Source of the DNA: CAZJWR01 sp964549765
GTDB taxonomy: Bacteria; Zixibacteria; MSB-5A5; GN15; JAAZOE01
Direction of reading: 5' to 3'
Assembly (NCBI GenBank): GCA_964549765.1
Contig: CAZJWR010000089.1
Span: 1 to 12,628, forward strand
DNA: 12,628 bases
The notes under the pieces were generated by a model. That model ran no database searches. It saw nothing but the letters and a program-made list of their open reading frames with translations, and had not been told where the DNA came from. Numbering within the stretch: position 1 is the first letter of the stretch; the number at the start of each line of letters is the position of its first letter. Positions 1-6,458 of this stretch are shown in pieces. The position numbers and the translations under genes are program-made.

Positions 1-23
1 TAACATTCGGCGGGCAAAAGTCA

Positions 24-47
24 ACCGCGATCTTCGCGGTCTTATTT
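24..47 (+). terminator. Possible terminator of an upstream gene
   Basis: ACCGCGA (24-30) and TCGCGGT (34-40) form a perfect 7-bp GC-rich stem with a 3-base loop, followed by CTTATTT (41-47). The stem is good but the T tract is interrupted, so this is a moderate call. It would close a + strand gene ending just before the window. Confidence 0.45.
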
Positions 48-207
48 GATCCCATAAGGCACTTAATTAGACGTTGCAAATTCCTGAATTATGCAATATC
101 TTGGTTATGGATAAGCGTAACATCCATGGTACTGCGACCTTTTGGTCATCATATCTATCGCGAGGCTGTATCAGGCTATTATAAAAAGTGACGATAGGTT
201 ATAACAT

Positions 208-211
208 GGAG
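208..211 (+). promoter_or_regulatory. Ribosome binding site deciding the start at 221
   Basis: GGAG at 208-211 lies 9 bases before ATG 221. The other in-frame starts, GTG 188 and ATG 206, lack a comparable site, and ATG 221 opens directly onto a compact signal peptide. Confidence 0.6.
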
Positions 212-220
212 AAGACACCC

Positions 221-3148
221 ATGAAATTACGTTACAGCGCCTACCTGTTTCTAATATTCCTTTTTATCATTACCGGTTCGGCTTCCGCCCAGATCAGCGA
301 GGGGGGAACACCGCCGAGTTTCAACAAACTGTCGCTTTCGGCGGCGCCGGAAGTGACCACGTCACCCATCGATGCGCCAGCCCTTCTGGCCGAAGACGCC
401 GTTCAGGCGAAAAACGGTTTGCCGTTTCGGTTTGGCAAACCGTTTGACGTCGATTACAACCTCGATAATTCCGGCGTCTGGGACGATCTTCCCGATGGCG
501 GCCGTATCTGGCGCCTCAGGATTCATTGTCCCGGCGCTTTTTCGATCAACCTCCTGTACAGCCGCTATCGCCTCCCTGCCGGCGCCAAGCTCTTCCTCTA
601 CAACGAAAGCCGGGATATGGTCATCGGCGCATTCACGGCCCGCAACAACAAGGATGACGGCAAATTCGCGACGGCGCCGATCAAAGGCGACGTCACGATT
701 GTCGAGTACTATGAACCGGCCGAAGCCGTCGGGATGGGTGAACTCGCGATTTCGCGCATTGTGCACGGATATAAGGACGTTTTTTTCAACGCCGCCAAAG
801 ACGCCACGGATTTCGGCGACGCCGGGGCGTGCAATAATAACGTCAATTGTCCGGTAGGCGCCGATTGGCAGGACGACAAACGGGCGGTGGCGATGATTTT
901 GACCTCGGGCGGTTTTCGCCTCTGCACGGGGGCTTTGGTCAACAACGTCCGGCAGGACGCCACGCCATATTTCCTGACCGCCAACCATTGCCTGGGCGGC
1001 GAATCGTCGTGGATATTCATGTTCAATTACGAAAGTCCCACCTGCGCCGATATCGACGGCCCCACCAATTACACTGTTCAGGGTTCGACTCTCCGGGCCA
1101 CCTATTCGACGTCCGACTTCGCGCTGCTGCAATTGACGGAGCAGCCGCCGGATTCGTACAATGTCTTTTTCGCCGGGTGGTCGAATATCGACACGCCGTC
1201 GCAGTCATCGACCTGTATTCATCATCCCAGCGGCGACATCAAAAAGATTTCGTTCGATTACGACCCGGTCACGTCGGCTGACTATCTTGCGACAACCGGC
1301 ACGACCCATTGGCGAATCGGTTCGTGGGACGACGGCACTACCGAGCCGGGTTCGTCGGGATCGCCGCTGTTTGACCAGAACCATCGCGTCGTCGGACAAC
1401 TGCACGGGGGGTACGCGTCGTGCGCCAGCCTGACGTCGGACTGGTTCGGCAAATTCGCCAGGTCATGGGACGGGGGCGGGTCGGCTTCGACCCGCTTGAA
1501 AGACTGGCTCGATCCGGATAACAGCGGCGTCACCGTGCTCGACGGTTACGATCCCAACGCCGGCGTTGCCATTCAGCATGTTCCGCTGGAAAACACCTAC
1601 GATACGCTCAACGACTACGAGGTGATTTGCTATATCACGTCGAATGCCGCGCTTGTCCCCAGTGAGCTGCAGTTGCACTATTATCTGCCGTCGACCTGGT
1701 ATAGCTATCAGTTGCAGGCGACCGGCAACACGGATGAGTATCATGCGTATATTCCGGCCCAGCCGGCCGGCACGACTATCGATTATTACCTGACCGCCGC
1801 CGACGTCAACGGCGCGGTGGACACGACCGAGATATACAGTTTCTTTATCGAATATTCGGCGGGTATCGCCACATCGCCGGCATCGATGTCGCCGACGGTG
1901 AATCTCGGCGAATCCGCGGTCGAAGACCTGATTATCGAAAATGTCGGCAATGGCCCGCTCGATTACGCCATCGGCGTCTTCCAATATCTCAAAGACAACT
2001 TCGTTTTCAGCGATCTGCTGGCGGCGGGCATGGTCGAACCGGCTCGCCGGTTCTATCCGGACGAGTATTACACCTGCGCCGAGGCGAAAGGCGAAACCGT
2101 GCCGTTGCGAGGACATGCCGTCGATAAGGGCGCCGGAGGCCCGGACGGGTTCGGTTATTTCTGGATCGATTCCGATGAAATCGGCGGCCCGGCATACAAC
2201 TGGATCGATATTTCCTCACTGGGGACGGATATCACCGCCGGATTGAGCGACGATAATTACATCGGGCCGTTCCCGATCGGATTTGATTTTACCTATTACG
2301 GAAACACCTACGACTATTTCTACGTCGGTTCGAACGGTATCGTCGGTTTCTCCTCCGCCGAAATGCAGGCGCGTCTCCGGACGCCGCTTCCCGATACGGC
2401 TGCGCCGAACGATATTCTGGCCTGGCTCTGGGATGATTTCGATATCACCAATGCCAACAATCCCGGCGGCCGCGTTTACTATTATTCCGACGGCAGCCGG
2501 CTGGTGATTCAATTCGTGGACTATCCCGAGTACCGGGGCGATCCCGGCGACGTCATCACGGCCGAGGTGATCCTCAACAGCGACGGCTCGATCGAATATC
2601 AGTATCAGAGCGTCGGGGCCGGGTTCGACGTGCTGAATTGCACGGTCGGCATGGAGAACGCCGGCGGCACCGACGGTTTGCAGGTGGCGTATCTCGCCCC
2701 CTATGTGCACGGCACCCTGGCCGTCGAATTCTATATGCCTTACCAATGGCTGACGATCGATAAACTCACCGGTACGATACTGCCCGGAGGGGCCGATACC
2801 GTCTACTGTACCTTCACGACCACCGAGCTTGACACCGGTATTTACAATGCGCAGATCGTTATCCAGAACAACGATCCCGATCCGGGCGATAACCCGCAGA
2901 TTGTAAGCGCGCAATTGACGGTAATCGACATGCAGTACGTTTGCGGCGACGCCGACGGCAATGGAGCCGTCAACATCGGCGACGCGGTCCATCTGGTGAA
3001 TTTTATTTTCAAGGGCGGCCCGGCGCCTGACCCGTTGTGCGTCGGCGACGTCAACGATGATGTCGATATCAACATCGGCGACGTGGTGTATTTGATAAAT
3101 TACATATTCAAGGACGATCCGCCGCCCGTCGAACCGTGCTGTCCATAA
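221..3148 (+). CDS. Secreted lysyl-endopeptidase-like serine protease with dockerin tail
   Basis: Predicted exported S1-family endopeptidase of 975 residues from ATG 221. Residues 1-23 form a signal peptide (KLR, hydrophobic core, then SASA before Q24). Residues 25-200 resemble the prodomain of Achromobacter-type lysyl endopeptidases. The protease spans about 201-445, with triad His256 (TANHC), Asp299 (TSDFALL) and Ser379 (GSSGSP). The GQLHGG motif (His395) and a downstream Asp407 (TSDW) match the positions that set lysine specificity in the Achromobacter enzyme, as I recall that sequence; the Trp that stacks on this His there is not evident. Next come an Ig-like sandwich (about 450-548), a second sandwich interrupted by a WIDSDE-type beta-rich domain (about 549-905), and a dockerin-like double EF-hand (908-975) ending CCP. 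It is much longer than classical lysyl endopeptidases. The family is secure; strict lysine specificity is inferred. A related protease follows 225 bases downstream. Confidence 0.88.
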   Translation: MKLRYSAYLFLIFLFIITGSASAQISEGGTPPSFNKLSLSAAPEVTTSPIDAPALLAEDAVQAKNGLPFRFGKPFDVDYNLDNSGVWDDLPDGGRIWRLRIHCPGAFSINLLYSRYRLPAGAKLFLYNESRDMVIGAFTARNNKDDGKFATAPIKGDVTIVEYYEPAEAVGMGELAISRIVHGYKDVFFNAAKDATDFGDAGACNNNVNCPVGADWQDDKRAVAMILTSGGFRLCTGALVNNVRQDATPYFLTANHCLGGESSWIFMFNYESPTCADIDGPTNYTVQGSTLRATYSTSDFALLQLTEQPPDSYNVFFAGWSNIDTPSQSSTCIHHPSGDIKKISFDYDPVTSADYLATTGTTHWRIGSWDDGTTEPGSSGSPLFDQNHRVVGQLHGGYASCASLTSDWFGKFARSWDGGGSASTRLKDWLDPDNSGVTVLDGYDPNAGVAIQHVPLENTYDTLNDYEVICYITSNAALVPSELQLHYYLPSTWYSYQLQATGNTDEYHAYIPAQPAGTTIDYYLTAADVNGAVDTTEIYSFFIEYSAGIATSPASMSPTVNLGESAVEDLIIENVGNGPLDYAIGVFQYLKDNFVFSDLLAAGMVEPARRFYPDEYYTCAEAKGETVPLRGHAVDKGAGGPDGFGYFWIDSDEIGGPAYNWIDISSLGTDITAGLSDDNYIGPFPIGFDFTYYGNTYDYFYVGSNGIVGFSSAEMQARLRTPLPDTAAPNDILAWLWDDFDITNANNPGGRVYYYSDGSRLVIQFVDYPEYRGDPGDVITAEVILNSDGSIEYQYQSVGAGFDVLNCTVGMENAGGTDGLQVAYLAPYVHGTLAVEFYMPYQWLTIDKLTGTILPGGADTVYCTFTTTELDTGIYNAQIVIQNNDPDPGDNPQIVSAQLTVIDMQYVCGDADGNGAVNIGDAVHLVNFIFKGGPAPDPLCVGDVNDDVDINIGDVVYLINYIFKDDPPPVEPCCP
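2942..3145 (+). repeat. Dockerin-like double EF-hand tail, copy 1
   Basis: This stretch encodes 68 residues with two 12-residue calcium loops of the dockerin type: D-A-D-G-N-G-A-V-N-I-G-D, then D-V-N-D-D-V-D-I-N-I-G-D. Each is followed by a helix with N-F/Y-I-F-K, a proline-rich link, and the terminal Cys-Cys-Pro. By hand alignment it is identical at 50 of 68 positions, without gaps, to the tail of the downstream metalloprotease. The second loop has Val at position 6, where EF-hand loops usually have Gly. Confidence 0.85.
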
Positions 3149-3166
3149 TCACGAAACCGGAATTTT

Positions 3167-3192
3167 AAGGCTCCGCTTTGGCAGGGCCTTTT
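3167..3192 (+). terminator. Possible terminator of the serine protease gene
   Basis: AAGGCTC (3167-3173) can pair with GGGCCTT (3184-3190) as a 7-bp stem with one T-G wobble and a 10-base loop, running into TTTTCC. It starts 19 bases after the stop codon. Position and T run fit a Rho-independent terminator, but the stem is short and the loop large. Confidence 0.45.
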
Positions 3193-3266
3193 CCATATAG
3201 GGCAACATAAGCCCAATGTATTGCGCTGGCGACGGCAGATGACCGGGCGGCGCCTCCAGATAATGC

Positions 3267-3295
3267 TTGACAAATCGGATGAATAGATTTAGTAT
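3267..3295 (+). promoter_or_regulatory. Sigma-70-type promoter of the M6 metalloprotease gene
   Basis: A perfect -35 box TTGACA (3267-3272) is followed, after exactly 17 bases, by TAGTAT (3290-3295), a four-of-six -10 box. Transcription would start near 3302, leaving a leader of about 70 bases before ATG 3374. It lies in a local AT-rich patch in otherwise GC-rich sequence. This is the best promoter in the window and makes the second protease independently transcribed. Confidence 0.72.
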
Positions 3296-3306
3296 ACATA
3301 TACTAA
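3289..3306. promoter_or_regulatory. Palindromic operator overlapping the -10 box
   Basis: TTAGTATA (3289-3296) and TATACTAA (3299-3306) are exact reverse complements separated by CA. The palindrome covers the -10 box and the likely start point, where a dimeric repressor would block polymerase. It is AT-rich and has no T tract, so it is not a terminator. The GT-A-TA / TA-T-AC half-sites loosely resemble GntR-family sites; the regulator itself is unknown. Confidence 0.65.
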
Positions 3307-3373
3307 GGAATACCGCAGCGGCGCCGTTCATGGCCGCGAATTCATGTGGATCAATTTTGCCGGGGGAGGTTCC

Positions 3374-6355
3374 ATGTCGACTCGTCTGTCCACGTTGCTG
3401 ATGCTGGTCGTGGCGTTTGTTATGACCGTGAATGTCTCGGCCATAGATTTATCGCGGGGTATTCTCCTGGATATTCCCGATGAGGTCGCGGCCCGTCAAT
3501 TCGGCAAGATGCCGCCGTCGGCGTTGACACCGGAAGAGCTCGAAGCGATCGCCTCATTCCGTTTTCTGGCCGATACGCTCAAAATTCTGATTGTCCCCGT
3601 GGAATGGAACAACCGCCCGCATGCCTGGTCGGTGGCCACACTCGACAGCATGATGTTTTCCCGCGATATCTATCCCGGGGGATCGTTGGCGGATTATTTT
3701 CATGAGGTGTCCTACGGCAAGGCAGTTGTCGTCGGCGACGTCCTCGATTGGTACAACGCCGGCACATATACGGCGTACTTCGATTTCGAGTCGATCCTTC
3801 CCGATATCAACGCCTTCGTTGATTTCTCGCAGTACGACGGCAACAACGACGGCGATGTCGACGCCGTGATATTTCTTCGGGCGGGGACAGGCGAGGAGGA
3901 CTCCCAGGATCCGAACGATATCTGGTCGTATGCTTACGTCTACGGAGTGAACGGCGGTCCCGGTCCCTATGACGGGAAATACATATCCCACTGGAACACC
4001 TCGCCGGAATTGTTTCCCCTCCGTCTTCCCGAGATTCCCGACATATTTACCGGCGAGGATACGCTTAATCATATCCGTGTCTTCTGCCATGAAACGTCGC
4101 ATAATTTCGGATTGCCCGACCTGTACGACTATGACGCCAAGTTGACCGAGTCAACATATTACACTCCGGCCGATTCCAACGATCATCCCATGGTCGACTG
4201 GTGCCTCATGGGCTACTACGGCTATGGGTATTTATCACTCGGATGCGTCGTGCCGACGCATCTTTGCGGATGGAGCAAGACCCAGCTCGGATGGATCGAG
4301 CCGCTCGAATTGGCTGGGACTTACGAGGACCTCGTCATATACAACATCGAGACCCGTCCCGACAGTTCGCTCTACAAGATCACCATCGATGGTGCCGAGG
4401 GGGAATATTTCCTGCTCGAATATCGCAATCCCCATTCGACAGGAATGTTCGACAAGCTCGATTCCGACTTCAGCGTCAAATTCTGGCCGGATTTGACCTA
4501 TGGGGGAGACACGCTCGATCAAGGACTGATGATCACCCATGTCCATGACTCTCTGGGGGCGTATTATTGGCGCCTCAACTACGGCTTACCGGATTATCCG
4601 CACTACACGGTGGCCATCGAGGATGCCGGCTATAATCCCGCCATGGACCAATATTCCAATCCCGAAGGCAATGTCACCGACAGCGCCCAATGGTGGTATC
4701 CGTGGGAAACCCGAAAGGGGGCGATGTTTTCAAGCGATGTCCCGGGGCAGAATGAATTCGGGCCGACTACTTACCCCAGCAGCGACGGCTACTTCGGGCC
4801 CAGCGGCGTCGTCGTCCGGGTCGATTCCATCGTCGGTGATAAGCTCTATGCTTATGTGTCGACGCCGGTCATCGACACCGACAACGACGGCGTGGCCGAC
4901 GTATTCGACAATTGTGTCAATGTTTATAATCCCGGTCAGGAGAACGATGATGGCGATGCCCTCGGTAACGCCTGCGATAACTGTCCTAATGTCGATAATC
5001 CGGATCAGGCCGACATCGACGGCGACGGCGTCGGCCGCGCCTGCGACGATTGCGTCGACACTGACGGCGACGGTTTCGGCAATCCCGGATACGGCAATGT
5101 CTGCCCGGATGACATCTGTCCGGATGTCTATAATCCCCTTCAGGAGGATTCGAACGGCGACGGCATCGGCGATTCCTGCAACTACCGCATGCCCGAATGG
5201 GATACCGTGTCCACGGCCTGCCTGAGGTTGGCGGTGGGCAGCAACGGTAATTTCGGCCATAACGGCGTCGGCGGCGCCAATATGGATTTTTCGTGGAGCG
5301 GCGACTGTGATCCGTCGGCTTCGACTTACCTTTACGACGGCTCGCCTTTGCTCATATATAATGACGGAACCGGGCCGGTCAGCTATCACTCGATGTATTC
5401 CCGGTCGCCGTTTGTGCTTGTCACCGAGGGGAAATGGCCGGTGCCGACGCAGACTACGGCCGATTACGATGTCTACGAATCGGGAACGTTGGTAACCCCC
5501 GATTCGTTTATTGCCCTTGAAAATACCTGGTGGGCCCCCAAGAATCCCGATAGTTGTGAATTCATCATTCAGCGCTTGCGCGTATTCTCATATGACGCCC
5601 AACCGCATGCCGGAGTCGCGATCTGCGAAGGCGCCGATTGGGATATCCCATCCGATGCCGGGACCGTCAACTTTGGCGGTTACGATGCTTTCGAACGCCT
5701 GCTGTACATACAGGGCATGGAATTCAATGGTACGGGCTGCCAGCCCAACGATCATCGGTATGGCGGCATGGCAGTGATCGGTTATCATGGCAATGATACC
5801 ACCTCGTTCGACTCGTCCTTTGTGCCGTATAGCGGCTATGTCATCGACAACTATACCTACATTAATCCCTACAGCGGATGGGAGCCGACCGTTATCGGTG
5901 ATTTGATACAGAATCCGGGATTCGGCGTTTACAACTCACCTGCCGACATGAGTATGATCATGACCTATTTCCATAACTACACCGTGACGCCTGACGACAC
6001 CCTGAGCATCTATACCGTTCTCACGTCGGCGCAGAATGACCCGTCGGTTTCGGGCGGCGACAAGGCGGCGAATGAATTGGCGGCCAACGTCCGCAAAGCC
6101 AGGCAATGGACGAACGATCATATAATTTCGATCGGAATGGCGGTTCTCTGCGGCGACGCCAACGGCGACGAGGCGGTGAACATCGCCGACGCCGTGTATC
6201 TCATTAATTATATTTTCAAGAGTGGCCCTCCGCCGGATCCGTTGTGTGTCGGCGATGCCAATGATGATAACGCGGTCAACATCGCCGACGCCGTGTACTT
6301 GATCAACTATATCTTCAAGGGCGGTCCGCCGCCGGTGATCCCCTGTTGTCCGTAA
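3374..6355 (+). CDS. Secreted M6 zinc metalloprotease with TSP3 repeats and dockerin tail
   Basis: Predicted exported immune-inhibitor-A-type metalloprotease of 993 residues. I start it at ATG 3374 because GGGGGAGG lies 4 bases upstream and the first 23 residues form a signal peptide ending VSA; an in-frame ATG at 3344 lacks both. The M6 region (about 60-490) includes SLADYFHEVSYGK, an acidic D-x-N-x-D-G-D-x-D stretch, and the zinc site HETSHNFGLPD (His239, Glu240, His243, Asp249), then a probable Met-turn (WCLMG, Met279). Residues 501-602 hold thrombospondin type-3 repeats, rich in DxDxDG and DNC, which bind calcium. Residues 603-925 are a beta-rich segment I cannot assign. Residues 926-993 are the dockerin-like tail ending CCP. 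It has its own promoter and a strong terminator 22 bases after the stop. The protease call is firm; substrate and location (secreted or surface-held) are inferred. Confidence 0.9.
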   Translation: MSTRLSTLLMLVVAFVMTVNVSAIDLSRGILLDIPDEVAARQFGKMPPSALTPEELEAIASFRFLADTLKILIVPVEWNNRPHAWSVATLDSMMFSRDIYPGGSLADYFHEVSYGKAVVVGDVLDWYNAGTYTAYFDFESILPDINAFVDFSQYDGNNDGDVDAVIFLRAGTGEEDSQDPNDIWSYAYVYGVNGGPGPYDGKYISHWNTSPELFPLRLPEIPDIFTGEDTLNHIRVFCHETSHNFGLPDLYDYDAKLTESTYYTPADSNDHPMVDWCLMGYYGYGYLSLGCVVPTHLCGWSKTQLGWIEPLELAGTYEDLVIYNIETRPDSSLYKITIDGAEGEYFLLEYRNPHSTGMFDKLDSDFSVKFWPDLTYGGDTLDQGLMITHVHDSLGAYYWRLNYGLPDYPHYTVAIEDAGYNPAMDQYSNPEGNVTDSAQWWYPWETRKGAMFSSDVPGQNEFGPTTYPSSDGYFGPSGVVVRVDSIVGDKLYAYVSTPVIDTDNDGVADVFDNCVNVYNPGQENDDGDALGNACDNCPNVDNPDQADIDGDGVGRACDDCVDTDGDGFGNPGYGNVCPDDICPDVYNPLQEDSNGDGIGDSCNYRMPEWDTVSTACLRLAVGSNGNFGHNGVGGANMDFSWSGDCDPSASTYLYDGSPLLIYNDGTGPVSYHSMYSRSPFVLVTEGKWPVPTQTTADYDVYESGTLVTPDSFIALENTWWAPKNPDSCEFIIQRLRVFSYDAQPHAGVAICEGADWDIPSDAGTVNFGGYDAFERLLYIQGMEFNGTGCQPNDHRYGGMAVIGYHGNDTTSFDSSFVPYSGYVIDNYTYINPYSGWEPTVIGDLIQNPGFGVYNSPADMSMIMTYFHNYTVTPDDTLSIYTVLTSAQNDPSVSGGDKAANELAANVRKARQWTNDHIISIGMAVLCGDANGDEAVNIADAVYLINYIFKSGPPPDPLCVGDANDDNAVNIADAVYLINYIFKGGPPPVIPCCP
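6149..6352 (+). repeat. Dockerin-like double EF-hand tail, copy 2, with internal 99-bp-period duplication
   Basis: This stretch encodes 68 residues with two calcium loops, D-A-N-G-D-E-A-V-N-I-A-D and D-A-N-D-D-N-A-V-N-I-A-D. The 16 residues AVNIADAVYLINYIFK occur twice, encoded at 6173-6220 and 6272-6319, 99 bases apart. The two 48-base copies differ at seven bases, all synonymous, so the protein sequence is under selection and this is not a recent DNA duplication. Both loops have a non-Gly residue (Glu, Asn) at position 6. Confidence 0.87.
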
Positions 6356-6377
6356 GGAATAGCCACAAGGACAAAAC

Positions 6378-6407
6378 AAAAGGCCCGGCAGTTTGCCGGG
6401 CCTTTTT
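6378..6407. terminator. Bidirectional Rho-independent terminator
   Basis: AAAAGGCCCGGCA-type arm (6378-6390) and its complement (6394-6406) form a 13-bp stem with a GTT loop. T tracts lie on the right for the + strand and, through the A-rich left flank, on the left for the minus strand. It sits between the convergent metalloprotease (+) and response regulator (-) genes and should serve both. Confidence 0.93.
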
Positions 6408-6458
6408 CATACGCCGCTCGTGCCAGAAAGGAGCATGACCTACAGACGTAAAAGGACT

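Larger units (their letters stand above)
1..220. other. Intergenic leader upstream of the serine protease gene
   Basis: No gene is visible here. The left end holds a short hairpin (24-40) that probably ends transcription of a gene lying outside the window. The rest is AT-richer than the coding regions. TATTAT at 177-182 matches five of six bases of a sigma-70 -10 box and would start a transcript about 30 bases before the ATG at 221, but no good -35 box lies 16-18 bases upstream. A second weak pair, TTGCAA (74-79) and TATCTT (97-102) with a 17-base spacer, matches four of six in each box. Neither is strong enough to call as the promoter. Confidence 0.5.
3149..3373. other. Intergenic region between the two protease genes
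   Basis: These 225 bases hold a possible terminator for the serine protease near the left end and a promoter with an overlapping palindrome near the right end. A 60-codon minus-strand frame crosses the region, but it overlaps the promoter, has no ribosome binding site I can recognise and no recognisable product, so I do not call it. Confidence 0.7.

Noticed and set aside
101..118. GG-N10-GC spacing (TTGG, then GC ten bases later) suggesting a sigma-54 promoter for the serine protease
   Set aside because: Only the GG and GC dinucleotides match; the flanking CAC and TT of the consensus are missing, and this spacing occurs often by chance.
362..1132. Long minus-strand frame of 256 codons opposite the serine protease
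   Set aside because: It is a shadow of GC-rich codon bias opposite a clearly functional protease domain, with no recognisable domain.
3149..3331. 60-codon minus-strand reading frame between the two protease genes
   Set aside because: It overlaps the strong + strand promoter and its palindrome, has no recognisable ribosome site and no recognisable product; most likely chance.
4874..5179. Asp-rich repeats in the M6 protease considered as RTX-type calcium repeats
   Set aside because: Spacing and DNC/ACD cysteines fit thrombospondin type-3 repeats, not the GGxGxDxUx nonapeptides of RTX.
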